The notes: a model not told the origin generated them from the sequence alone. Shown: positions 1 to 6,593, counted from the stretch's first letter. The stretch is 7,052 nt of DNA from an uncultured Oscillospiraceae bacterium (GCA_900763705.1 CAAFLG010000029.1:1-7052); one strand, 5' to 3'. Numbers and translations are program-made.

Positions 1-1455
1 GAGCTTGCCAAAGCGCGCTACGAGCTGGAGGTCGCACAGGGCCAGCAGCGCGCGGCGGAGGACGCCGTGCTCAAATTGCAGGGCGATAAAAATCATTATG
101 ACTTATTGCTCTCGTCGCTGCGCGAGCGGCTCGAGAGTTTGGATACTGAGCGCGAGACCATCACCCGCCGCCGCGGCGAAGTGAAGCGCACGGCGGAGGA
201 AAAGGAAGCGCTCGCGCTTTCGCAGGAAAAGGAGGCGGGCGAGCTGCGCGCGCAGGCGGAAAAGAGCCTGAGCGGCCAGAGCGAGCTGCTGCGTTCGACC
301 TCGCGCCTCGGCGACGAGATCGCCGAGAAAAAGAGCGTACTCGCAGGCTATGCCGCCGAGCGCGAGACGACGGAAAAGTCGCTCGCGAGCTTGGAGGGCC
401 TGCGCGCTCAGATGCAGGGCGACGAGCAGAGCAGAAAAGCGCTCATCGAGCAGTACAGGGCCGCGAGCGAGCAGTCGCAGCGCGAGATAGGCACACATGA
501 GACTGAGATCGCCGCGCTGAGCGGCAAAATGACGGAAAAGCGCGCCGAGCTCGAAGCGCTTTCCAAAGCGAAACTCGCACTTGAAGCCGAGCGCAGCCAG
601 AGCGACCGCCGTGGACGTGAGCTCAACGAAAATGTGCTCAACGTGGAGCGCGGCGTCAGCAAGCTTGAACAGAAGCGCGCGACGAGCGCGATGGAGGAGC
701 AGCAAATTCTCGACAAGCTGTGGGAAAACTACGAGCTGTCGCACTCCGCCGCGCAGGAGCAGCGCATTGAATTAGAGAGCGTCGCTAAGGCGAGCCGCCG
801 CATCGGCGAGCTCAAGCGTGCTATCGGCGGTCTTGGCGCGGTCAACGTCGGCGCGATCGAGGAATTCGAGCGCGTGAATACGCGCTACACTTACCTCACG
901 ACCCAGCGCGACGATGTGGAAAAGGCGAAGGGCGAGCTCGTCGGCGTGATCGAGAGCATCACAGGCGAGATGACCGTCATCTTCAAAGAGCAGTTCGCCC
1001 TCATCCGCGAGAGCTTCCAGGAGACCTTTCTGGAGCTCTTCGGCGGCGGCAAGGCGACGCTCGAGCTGGAGGACGAAAACGACGTGCTCTCCTGCGGCAT
1101 CGAGATCAAGGTCCAGCCGCCGGGTAAGGCACTCAAGACCATCACGCTGCTCTCGGGCGGCGAGAAGGCCTTCGTTGCCATCGCCCTGTATTTCGCCATT
1201 CTGAAGGTCCATCCGACGCCGTTTTGCGTCATGGACGAGATCGAGGCGGCGCTCGACGAGCCGAACGTGGTGCGCGTGGCCAATTACATGCGCCGCATCA
1301 CGAGCAAAACGCAGTTCATCGTCATCACGCACCGCCGCGGAACAATGGAAGCGGCAGACGTGCTCTACGGCGTCACGATGCAGGAGCGCGGCGTGAGCAA
1401 GATCCTGACGATCAACATGAACGATATGGCGAAGGAACTCAACATTAAAGAATAA
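1..1455 (+). CDS. smc: Chromosome segregation ATPase SMC, C-terminal part (5' end outside window)
   Basis: This is the C-terminal 484 residues of the bacterial condensin ATPase, which compacts and segregates chromosomes together with ScpA and ScpB. The frame is open from base 1, so the start lies upstream; full-length proteins have about 1,180 residues, so the N-terminal head, hinge and most of the first coil are missing. Window residues 1 to about 265 are rich in Glu, Lys, Arg, Ala and Gln with no proline, as expected of the returning coiled-coil arm. The C-terminal ATPase head begins near residue 267 (RIGELKRAIGGLGAVN). The ABC signature LSGGEK is at residues 384-389 (bases 1150-1167). Walker B, FCVMDE, is at 408-413 with catalytic Glu 413, followed by the D-loop AALDEPN. 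The switch histidine is 444 in ITHRRGTMEAAD. All head motifs are intact. It is followed after 17 bases by ftsY, a common pairing in Bacillota. Identification is close to certain. Confidence 0.97.
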   Translation, partial: ELAKARYELEVAQGQQRAAEDAVLKLQGDKNHYDLLLSSLRERLESLDTERETITRRRGEVKRTAEEKEALALSQEKEAGELRAQAEKSLSGQSELLRSTSRLGDEIAEKKSVLAGYAAERETTEKSLASLEGLRAQMQGDEQSRKALIEQYRAASEQSQREIGTHETEIAALSGKMTEKRAELEALSKAKLALEAERSQSDRRGRELNENVLNVERGVSKLEQKRATSAMEEQQILDKLWENYELSHSAAQEQRIELESVAKASRRIGELKRAIGGLGAVNVGAIEEFERVNTRYTYLTTQRDDVEKAKGELVGVIESITGEMTVIFKEQFALIRESFQETFLELFGGGKATLELEDENDVLSCGIEIKVQPPGKALKTITLLSGGEKAFVAIALYFAILKVHPTPFCVMDEIEAALDEPNVVRVANYMRRITSKTQFIVITHRRGTMEAADVLYGVTMQERGVSKILTINMNDMAKELNIKE

Positions 1456-1460
1456 AGCGC

Positions 1461-1466
1461 GAGGAG
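1461..1466 (+). promoter_or_regulatory. Ribosome binding site of ftsY
   Basis: GAGGAG sits six bases before the ATG at 1473, in the 17-base gap after smc. It supports this ATG as the ftsY start. Confidence 0.8.
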
Positions 1467-1472
1467 AAAGCA

Positions 1473-2342
1473 ATGGGTATTTTTGCAAAGATCAAAAAGG
1501 CATGGTTCGACACCATCGTGTGGGAGACCATTGACGACGATTTTTATGACGAACTGGAGGAGAGCCTCATTCTGGCCGACCTCGGCGCGACGGTCGCGCA
1601 CGACGCGGTGAAAAAGCTGCGCGACGTCGTGTACCAGAAGAGTATCCAGCGCGGCGACGATGTGAAGCAGGCGCTGCGCGATATTTTGATTGAAAAGCTG
1701 AACGTGGGCGACACCGCGCTCGACTTATCGACGCAGCCGAGCGTCGTGCTGGTCATCGGCGTGAACGGCGTGGGCAAGACCACGTCCATCGGCAAGATCG
1801 CCCACAGCCTCAAGGGCGAGGGCAAGCGCGTACTGCTCTGCGCGGCGGATACCTTCCGCGCGGCGGCGGCGGACCAGCTCGAGATCTGGGCGAACCGCGC
1901 GGACTGCGAGATCGTCCGCTCGGTCGAGGGCGCCGACCCCGGCGCGGTGCTGTTCGATTCGCTCGCGGCGGCGAAGGCGAGAGGTGTCGATGTCGTCCTC
2001 TGTGACACGGCGGGCAGACTCCACAACAAGGTGAACCTCATGAACGAGCTATCCAAGCTCCGCAAGATCATCGACCGCGAGACGCCGGACGCCGCGAAGG
2101 AAACACTTCTCGTGCTCGACGCGACGACGGGGCAGAACGGTCTTCAGCAGGCGAAGGTCTTCCGCGAGACGGCGGGCCTCACCGGCATCATCTTAACGAA
2201 GCTCGACGGCACGGCCAAGGGCGGCATCTGCGTGGCCATCGCGCAGGAGCTGGGCGTGCCGGTGAAGTTCGTCGGCCTTGGCGAGGGCATCGACGATCTC
2301 AAGCCCTTCGACGCGGAGGAATACGTCAAGGCGCTCATCTGA
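1473..2342 (+). CDS. ftsY: Signal recognition particle receptor FtsY (SRP GTPase)
   Basis: FtsY is the membrane-associated GTPase that receives ribosome-SRP complexes and passes nascent membrane proteins to the Sec translocon. The 289-residue protein is an N domain (about 1-85, helical, containing DFYDELEESLILADLG) followed by the GTPase G domain. Visible motifs are the P-loop GVNGVGKTT (96-104), DTFRAAA (126-132), DTAGR (178-182), DATTGQNG (216-223), the guanine-specificity motif TKLDG (242-246), and the closing GLGEGIDDLKPF (268-279). GVNGVGKTT and the short N-terminus favour FtsY over Ffh, and there is no methionine-rich M domain. It has no acidic A domain, unlike E. coli FtsY; membrane contact probably relies on the basic amphipathic first helix (MGIFAKIKKAWFD). 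The ATG has a good ribosome binding site. Probably transcribed with smc. Confidence 0.97.
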   Translation: MGIFAKIKKAWFDTIVWETIDDDFYDELEESLILADLGATVAHDAVKKLRDVVYQKSIQRGDDVKQALRDILIEKLNVGDTALDLSTQPSVVLVIGVNGVGKTTSIGKIAHSLKGEGKRVLLCAADTFRAAAADQLEIWANRADCEIVRSVEGADPGAVLFDSLAAAKARGVDVVLCDTAGRLHNKVNLMNELSKLRKIIDRETPDAAKETLLVLDATTGQNGLQQAKVFRETAGLTGIILTKLDGTAKGGICVAIAQELGVPVKFVGLGEGIDDLKPFDAEEYVKALI

Positions 2343-2370
2343 TGGGAAAATCATAAACCTGCGAGACAAT

Positions 2371-2376
2371 AAGGAG
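2371..2376 (+). promoter_or_regulatory. Ribosome binding site deciding the start of the cysteine-pair protein
   Basis: AAGGAG lies six bases before the ATG at 2383. The same frame is open further upstream into ftsY (to 2278), but no other start there has a comparable site, so 2383 is chosen. Confidence 0.8.
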
Positions 2377-2382
2377 ACGAAT

Positions 2383-2766
2383 ATGGAAATCACTTCTGTT
2401 TGCCCCTATTGCGGAAAGGAAATGCGAGATGGAGTCATCCCTGTCTTGAGTTATATTTACTGGTGTCCAAGAGGTGAGGACGGCATGCTCAAAGACGGAT
2501 TTGGCGACGAGAAGGAACAGGTCTGGCTTGGCAGAGCGGGGCTGTTAGGAGATTATTACACGCCCGCCCGTTACTGTGAGAGCTGCAAGGTGGTCATCGT
2601 GCCCGTGCCGGAGATCGATACCCTTGCGGACAAGGCGGACCGATGGCTCAACAAAACGCTCGGCTCGCTCGGCGGAAAGATCGACGAGGCGTCTGCGCGG
2701 CGCGAAGAGGAAAAGGCAGAGCGGAAGAGAAGAGAAAAACGGGAAAAGGACCCGTGGGAGGTTTAA
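2383..2766 (+). CDS. Small cysteine-pair (putative zinc-ribbon) protein of unknown function
   Basis: A 127-residue protein whose function I cannot name. It opens with CPYCGKEM, giving a CxxC pair at Cys7/Cys10, has another cysteine at Cys28 (YWCPRG), and a second CxxC pair at Cys65/Cys68 (YCESCKVVIV). Two knuckles about 55 residues apart suggest one zinc site built from both ends of a small beta domain. The layout (CPYCGKEM.., a Trp-containing strand, then YCxxCKxxI) resembles small uncharacterised Firmicute proteins of the DUF6487 type; that assignment is from memory. The C-terminal 25 residues are a highly charged Lys/Arg/Glu helix ending DPWEV. There is no signal peptide or membrane segment. 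The gene lies between ftsY and rdgB, 40 bases after the first, and its stop is two bases before rdgB. Its first half is clearly lower in GC than its neighbours (27 of 60 at 2401-2460 against 39 of 60 at 1741-1800 in ftsY), which may mean later insertion into the operon. Confidence 0.8.
   Translation: MEITSVCPYCGKEMRDGVIPVLSYIYWCPRGEDGMLKDGFGDEKEQVWLGRAGLLGDYYTPARYCESCKVVIVPVPEIDTLADKADRWLNKTLGSLGGKIDEASARREEEKAERKRREKREKDPWEV
2756..2761 (+). promoter_or_regulatory. Ribosome binding site of rdgB inside the preceding gene
   Basis: GGGAGG lies seven bases before the ATG at 2769 and overlaps the last codons of the upstream gene, whose TAA is only two bases before that ATG. The two are probably translationally coupled. 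The site rules out the longer in-frame extension that reaches back to 2643. Confidence 0.75.
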
Positions 2767-2768
2767 CG

Positions 2769-3365
2769 ATGAAATTTGTTCTGGCAACGCAGAACCCTAA
2801 GAAGCTCACGGAAATGAGCGCTATTCTGAGCGATCTCGGCGTGGAGGTCGTGTCTGAGGCCGACCTCGGCGTGAAGATCGAGGTGGAGGAAACGGGCGAT
2901 ACCTTTGCAGAGAACTCTCTCTTAAAGGCGAAGGCCGTGATGGAGGCGACGAAGCTCCCCGCCATTGCGGACGATTCCGGCCTCTGCGTGAACGCCCTCA
3001 ACGGCGGCCCCGGCGTTTACAGCGCGCGCTTCGGCGGCGAGGGGCTGGATGATATCGGCCGCTATCAGCTGCTGCTGCAAATGATGCACGGTCAGGCGGA
3101 CCGCCGCGCCCACTTCCACACGACCATCACCTGCGTGTTCCCAAATGGGGACATCTTGCAGAACGACGGCGACGTGGAGGGCACGATCGCGTTTGCCCCC
3201 ATGGGCGAAAACGGCTTCGGCTACGATCCCGTGTTCTTTGTGCCTGACAAGCGAAAGACCTTTGCACAGCTCACGGCAGAAGAAAAAGCGGAGATCTCGC
3301 ACCGCGGCAAGGCGCTGCGGGCATTCAAGGAGACGCTCAGAGCGTACCTTGCGGAAAAACAGTAA
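2769..3365 (+). CDS. rdgB: XTP/dITP (non-canonical purine NTP) pyrophosphatase, RdgB/HAM1 family
   Basis: This enzyme hydrolyses dITP, ITP and XTP to the monophosphate and pyrophosphate in the cytoplasm, keeping deaminated purines out of DNA and RNA. The 198-residue product has the family's usual length. The substrate loop ATQNPKK (6-12) contains the TxNxxK motif. EETGDTFAENSLLKA (40-54) carries metal-binding acidic residues. ADDSGL (67-72) holds Asp69, at the same position as the catalytic Asp of E. coli RdgB. GGPGVYSAR (79-87), GENGFGYDP (146-154) and the base-recognition SHRGKAL (177-183) follow. All key residues are present. The ATG at 2769 was chosen over upstream frame extension because the protein then begins directly with the family's MKFVLATQN strand and has a good ribosome binding site. 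Next is yhbY, 25 bases on. Confidence 0.96.
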   Translation: MKFVLATQNPKKLTEMSAILSDLGVEVVSEADLGVKIEVEETGDTFAENSLLKAKAVMEATKLPAIADDSGLCVNALNGGPGVYSARFGGEGLDDIGRYQLLLQMMHGQADRRAHFHTTITCVFPNGDILQNDGDVEGTIAFAPMGENGFGYDPVFFVPDKRKTFAQLTAEEKAEISHRGKALRAFKETLRAYLAEKQ

Positions 3366-3390
3366 AAAAAGAAAAAGGATTAGGTGATTT

Positions 3391-3714
3391 ATGGAACTGA
3401 GCAGCAAACAGCGCGCATATCTGCGCAGCCTTTCGAATGATCTCGATGTGATCGTGCACATCGGCAAGGACGGCATCGGCGAAAATCTCGTCAAGCAGGC
3501 AAACGACGCGCTCGAGGCGCGCGAGCTCATCAAGTGCCGCGTGCTCGAAAACAGTATGCTCACCGCGCGCGAGGCGTGCGACGAGCTGAGCGCCTTGACG
3601 CGCAGCGAGCAGGTGCAGGTCATCGGCACGAAGTTCGTGCTCTACCGCCCCTCGCACAAAAAGGATAAGAAGGATAAGATCGTGCTGCCTAAGGCGGCGA
3701 AGAAGACCGTTTGA
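3391..3714 (+). CDS. yhbY: CRM-domain ribosome assembly RNA-binding protein YhbY
   Basis: A 107-residue CRM (YhbY) domain protein that binds pre-50S ribosomal particles and is thought to help large-subunit assembly. The start MELSSKQRAYLRSL matches the family's LTSKQRxYLR opening. The domain follows with VIVHIGKDGIGENLVKQ (residues 20-36, the GKxG RNA-binding loop), the helix NDALEARELIKCRVL, and the last strand EQVQVIGTKFVLYRPS. The tail is a short Lys-rich segment, common in this family. Ribosome binding is likely through the AAGGA at 3375-3379 (11 bases) or the closer AGGTGA at 3382-3387 (3 bases). The neighbour order yhbY-nadD is typical of Bacillota. It points to co-transcription of ribosome assembly and NAD genes. 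Confidence 0.95.
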   Translation: MELSSKQRAYLRSLSNDLDVIVHIGKDGIGENLVKQANDALEARELIKCRVLENSMLTAREACDELSALTRSEQVQVIGTKFVLYRPSHKKDKKDKIVLPKAAKKTV

Positions 3715-3730
3715 GCGGCTGTGAGAAAAC

Positions 3731-3735
3731 GAGGT
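3731..3735 (+). promoter_or_regulatory. Ribosome binding site deciding the nadD-yqeK start
   Basis: GAGGT sits eight bases before the ATG at 3744. An in-frame TTG at 3711 would add 11 residues (including CEKTRSRR) but lacks a site, and the NadD nucleotide-binding strand MKIGIYGGSF starts exactly at 3744. Confidence 0.7.
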
Positions 3736-3743
3736 CGAGAAGG

Positions 3744-4952
3744 ATGAAGATCGGAATTTACGGCGGCAGCTTCAACCCGCCGCATTTGGGTCACATGGCC
3801 GCGGCGGAAAGCGCGGTAAGGTATTTGCAGCTCGACAAACTCATATTGATCCCCGCGGGCATCCCGCCGCATAAGGCGCTTTCAATCAACGAGCCGGGCA
3901 AGGCGCACCGCCTTGCGATGACGCGCCTCATGGGCGAGCAGGCCGCGCTCGACACGCGCGTTGAGGTAGAGGTCTCATCGATGGAGATCGAGCGCGAGGG
4001 CAAGAGCTACAGCGTTGACACCGTGCGCGAGGTGCACGAGCAGTATCCCGACGCGGAGCTGTGGCTTTTGATGGGGACGGATATGTTCCTCTCGTTCCAG
4101 AACTGGTACAAGCCGGAAGAGATCCTGCGCTATGCGGGCCTTTGCGCCTTTGGCCGTACGGAGAAGGACGGCGAGGCGCTGTTCGCCCCGCAGCGCGATT
4201 TTCTCGGCGAGAAATTCCCCGGCAGCCGCATCGTGACGATGACGCTGCCAAACCTTGTGGACGTTTCGTCCACCGAGCTGCGCGAGCGCATCCCGAGAGG
4301 GGAGACGGAGGGGCTTCTTGCCCCCGCGGTGCTCGGCTACATCATGCGTGAGCATTTGTATGGAACAAATTTCGATTTGAAACGTCTAAGCTTACAAGAG
4401 CTAAGACCCATTGCGCTCTCCTACCTCAAGGCGAAGCGGATGCCGCACGTGCTCGGCACCGAGCAGACGGCCGAGGTGCTGGCGAAGAAGTACGGCGCGG
4501 ACGTCGAAAAGGCGCGCTTCGCAGCGCTTCTGCACGACGCGACCAAGCGACTTTCGATGGAAGAGCAGCTCGCGCTCTGCGAGCACTACCATATCGCGCT
4601 CGACGAGCTCGAACAGCACGCGCTCAAGCTGCTGCACGCCAAGACCGGCGCGGCGCTCGCGCGCGACGTGTTCGGCGCGGACGACGAGATCTGCAGCGCC
4701 ATCCTCTGGCACACGACGGGCAAGGCCAACATGACGGTGCTGGAAAAGGTGCTCTATCTTGCCGACTACATCGAGCCGAACCGCGACTTTGACGGCGTGG
4801 ACGATCTCCGCAAGGTCGTGTGGGAGGATCTGGACCGTGGACTTGCGATGGGCCTTGCCATGACGGTGGAGGAAATGAAAGAGCGGGGGAATCCCGTCCA
4901 CCACAACACATTGGAAGCGCTGGAATATCTGAGAGGACAAAAGCATGAGTGA
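3744..4952 (+). CDS. nadD-yqeK: Fused nicotinate-nucleotide adenylyltransferase (NadD) and YqeK-type HD-domain Ap4A hydrolase
   Basis: One 402-residue reading frame joins two enzymes usually encoded by adjacent genes. Residues 1 to about 205 are NadD, which makes deamido-NAD from nicotinate mononucleotide and ATP. It shows GGSFNPPHLGH (7-17, the HxGH nucleotidyl-transfer motif), LLMGTDMFLSFQNW (108-121), and SSTELR (175-180). Residues about 222 to 402 are YqeK, a metal-dependent HD hydrolase known to split diadenosine tetraphosphate symmetrically. It shows RMPHVLGTE (His235), LLHDATK (His264-Asp265), LLHAKTGA (His298), WHTTGKANM (His323), and VLYLADYIEPNR (Asp341). Both active sites look complete. 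There is no stop between the parts, and no well-placed internal start with a ribosome binding site. The joining segment (about 206-221) is markedly AT-rich. The gene follows yhbY by 29 bases, and its last eight bases overlap the LCP gene. Fusion is the simplest reading; a sequencing error removing a stop and start is less likely because the frame and conserved motifs are continuous. Confidence 0.93.
   Translation: MKIGIYGGSFNPPHLGHMAAAESAVRYLQLDKLILIPAGIPPHKALSINEPGKAHRLAMTRLMGEQAALDTRVEVEVSSMEIEREGKSYSVDTVREVHEQYPDAELWLLMGTDMFLSFQNWYKPEEILRYAGLCAFGRTEKDGEALFAPQRDFLGEKFPGSRIVTMTLPNLVDVSSTELRERIPRGETEGLLAPAVLGYIMREHLYGTNFDLKRLSLQELRPIALSYLKAKRMPHVLGTEQTAEVLAKKYGADVEKARFAALLHDATKRLSMEEQLALCEHYHIALDELEQHALKLLHAKTGAALARDVFGADDEICSAILWHTTGKANMTVLEKVLYLADYIEPNRDFDGVDDLRKVVWEDLDRGLAMGLAMTVEEMKERGNPVHHNTLEALEYLRGQKHE
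4365..4406 (+). other. AT-rich junction between the NadD and YqeK domains
   Basis: These 42 bases encode residues 208-221 (TNFDLKRLSLQELR) and contain 14 G or C, about 33%, in a gene that is otherwise near 60% or more. They use CTA twice, TTA, CAA and AGA, codons scarce in the surrounding genes. An imperfect inverted repeat (4384-4391 with 4400-4407, seven of eight pairs, eight-base loop) lies within it. The segment is read as the interdomain linker. Confidence 0.6.
4931..4936 (+). promoter_or_regulatory. Ribosome binding site of the LCP gene within yqeK
   Basis: GAGAGG lies eight bases before the ATG at 4945, inside the 3' end of the preceding gene. With the 8-base overlap it suggests translational coupling. 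Confidence 0.7.
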
Positions 4953-6534
4953 TCGCAAGGACTTTTACGAAAGAGACAGGGAAGACGCCCACTACGAGGG
5001 ACGGCGCGTGCGCCATGAGGCGGGCTTTTTCGAGCGCAACTGCGATGAGGCGTGGGAGCAGATCTGCGAGACCTTTTCCCACCCCGGGCGGCTGCTTGGG
5101 CGCGTGCTGCTGATCGCGCTGCTGTGCGGCGTGGTCGCGGGCGGCAGCTACCTTCTGAAGATCCGCGCGCCGCAGCTGCCGAACAAGGGCGACACGCAGA
5201 AGGACCCCAATCAGACGCAGGTGGACGAGATCGACTACGGCGACGGCGTGCGTCCGCGCGCGGACGGCGAGCGAAAGAGCAAGGATTTCTATACCGTGCT
5301 CGTCCTCGGGCGCGACACGGGCGGCGGCGGCAACACCGACACGATGCTGCTCGCAAGCTACGACGTGACGAACCAGAAGGCGACCGTCATGTCCATCCCG
5401 CGCGACACGATGGTGAACGTCCCTTGGGATATCAAGCGCATCAACTCCGTCTACAACTACTACGGCGGAGGAGAGAAGGGCATCAAGGCGCTTTATAAGG
5501 AAATTTCCCAGCTCGTCGGCTTTGAACCGGATTATCAGGTCATCGTCGAGTGGGATGCCGTTGGGCAGATCGTCGAGGCCATGGGCGGCGTTTACTTTGA
5601 AGTGCCGATGAACATGAACTACGACGACCCCTATCAGGACCTGCACATCCACCAGACGGCGGGCTACCGCAAACTCAGCGGCAGCGACGTGATGCAGGTG
5701 CTGCGCTACCGTCACGACAACAGGGATAAGACGACCGGCAAGATGCGTGGTTATCTTGATGGGGACCTTGGACGCATCAAGACGCAGCAGGGCCTTCTCA
5801 AGGCGATGATCGAGCAGCTTTTGCAGCTCAAAAATGTGGCAAAGATCGGCGAATTTGCCCGCGTGGTGAAGAACAACGTCGCCTCGGATCTGACGTTTGA
5901 GGAGATGCTCTGGTTCGGTTCGCAGGCCGTCATGGGCGGGCTAAAGGTGGAGAATATCGACTTTGTCACCATGCCGAATACGGCGCTGTATGTCTACAGC
6001 CGTTCGTATCCGAGGTCGCCACAGAACTATGTCTTCCCCAAGGCTCAGGAGTTGCTGGACATTGTGAACAATGCGCTGAGCCCGTTTGCCGAGAAATTCA
6101 CAATGAGCGACCTTGATATTATGTCGCTCAACTCGGACGGTTCGCTTTCCTCATCTACCGGTCATGTGGAGGATAGTAAGGCCGCAGCGACGCCTCCAGT
6201 CGTTGTAGATCGCTATAACGGCGATATCATCGGTGGCAGCAGTGGTAGTACATCAGGAAATAAGAATAATACGACCGATCCCGGCAATACCGGCGACAAC
6301 AGCGGCACGACGGTCGACCCCGGCAATACCGGTGACAACAGCGGCGGTACGACCGTCGATCCGGGCAACACGGGCGATAACAGCGGCACGACCACGCCAA
6401 GCGAGCCTACAGCGCCGGTCGACCCCGTCACGCCGACAGATCCCGGCACGGGAGAGGGCGGCAATACCGGCAGCACCGGCGATACGACCCCGGGCAGCGA
6501 CGATATGCCCGAATGGCTGCGCCCGCAGACCTGA
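4945..6534 (+). CDS. LytR-CpsA-Psr (LCP) family cell-wall polymer transferase
   Basis: LCP proteins move undecaprenyl-linked glycopolymers such as teichoic acids or capsule onto peptidoglycan on the outside of the membrane. The 529-residue product has a charged cytoplasmic N-terminus (1-48), one membrane segment (about 52-71, VLLIALLCGVVAGGSYLL), and an extracellular LCP domain (about 115-375). Motifs include VLVLGRDTGGGGNTDTMLL (118-136, with Arg123, Asp124 and Asp132), SIPRDTMVNV (150-159, Arg153-Asp154), INSVYNYYG (166-174), LRYRHD (253-258), and GDLGRIKTQQ (273-282, Arg277). Between the last two is a segment of about 14 residues (259-272) that looks longer than in many relatives. From about 395 onward the chain is a low-complexity Thr/Gly/Asp/Asn/Ser tail with three near-identical repeats, ending PEWLRPQT. 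The tail is probably exposed in the wall. The start overlaps the nadD-yqeK stop by eight bases. This position next to nadD/yqeK and rsfS is common for LCP genes in Clostridia; the polymer it handles cannot be read from the sequence. Confidence 0.93.
   Translation: MSDRKDFYERDREDAHYEGRRVRHEAGFFERNCDEAWEQICETFSHPGRLLGRVLLIALLCGVVAGGSYLLKIRAPQLPNKGDTQKDPNQTQVDEIDYGDGVRPRADGERKSKDFYTVLVLGRDTGGGGNTDTMLLASYDVTNQKATVMSIPRDTMVNVPWDIKRINSVYNYYGGGEKGIKALYKEISQLVGFEPDYQVIVEWDAVGQIVEAMGGVYFEVPMNMNYDDPYQDLHIHQTAGYRKLSGSDVMQVLRYRHDNRDKTTGKMRGYLDGDLGRIKTQQGLLKAMIEQLLQLKNVAKIGEFARVVKNNVASDLTFEEMLWFGSQAVMGGLKVENIDFVTMPNTALYVYSRSYPRSPQNYVFPKAQELLDIVNNALSPFAEKFTMSDLDIMSLNSDGSLSSSTGHVEDSKAAATPPVVVDRYNGDIIGGSSGSTSGNKNNTTDPGNTGDNSGTTVDPGNTGDNSGGTTVDPGNTGDNSGTTTPSEPTAPVDPVTPTDPGTGEGGNTGSTGDTTPGSDDMPEWLRPQT
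6277..6396 (+). repeat. Three tandem 13-14 codon repeats in the LCP tail
   Basis: Three consecutive copies of DPGNTGDNSGTTV occur at residues 445-457, 458-471 (one extra Gly) and 472-484 (last residue Thr). The DNA copies start at 6277, 6316 and 6358. They differ mainly at third codon positions, so protein sequence rather than DNA is conserved. The flanks are also Thr/Gly/Pro rich. This is a coding repeat, likely a flexible wall-spanning spacer. Confidence 0.9.
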
Positions 6535-6580
6535 GCGCGGCGATATCAGAAAACAACAGGCACGAAAATATGAAATACGA

Positions 6581-6587
6581 AAAGGAG
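6581..6587 (+). promoter_or_regulatory. Ribosome binding site deciding the rsfS start
   Basis: AAAGGAG is six bases before the ATG at 6594. The in-frame ATG at 6570 (adding MKYEKETS) has no such site, so 6594 is preferred. Confidence 0.85.
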
Positions 6588-6593
6588 ACATCC

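Noticed and set aside
103..744. Minus-strand frame of 213 codons opposite smc
   Set aside because: The Leu/Ala/Arg-rich product mirrors the Glu/Lys/Ala-rich SMC coiled coil read backwards. No ribosome site or domain supports it.
772..1488. Minus-strand frame of 238 codons opposite the SMC head
   Set aside because: It overlaps the strongly conserved ATPase head of smc and has a His/Asp/Leu-rich translation without a recognisable family.
2278..2382. Upstream extension of the cysteine-pair protein into ftsY
   Set aside because: The extra 35 residues would overlap conserved ftsY sequence and have no good ribosome site; the ATG at 2383 has AAGGAG at ideal distance.
2643..2768. Upstream extension of rdgB
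   Set aside because: It would overlap the cysteine-pair gene in another frame and precede the usual MKFVLATQN start of the family; the ribosome site at 2756 points to 2769.
4384..4407. Inverted repeat at the NadD-YqeK junction as a terminator
   Set aside because: The stem has a mismatch, the loop is eight bases, and no run of T follows. It lies inside a continuous coding frame.
4440..4952. YqeK as a separate gene starting at the internal ATG 4440
   Set aside because: That start would put the first metal-binding histidine at residue 3 and drop the preceding helix. There is no stop codon between the domains and only a weak purine stretch before the ATG.
4624..5715. Long open frame of 363 codons on the minus strand
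   Set aside because: It lies antisense to the end of nadD-yqeK and the start of the LCP gene, both with clear family motifs. Its translation is Arg/Ala/His/Val-rich with no recognisable domain, as expected from the complement of high-GC codons.
6277..6396. Repeats as a CRISPR array
   Set aside because: The repeats are directly adjacent, in frame and coding, with no unique spacers between copies.
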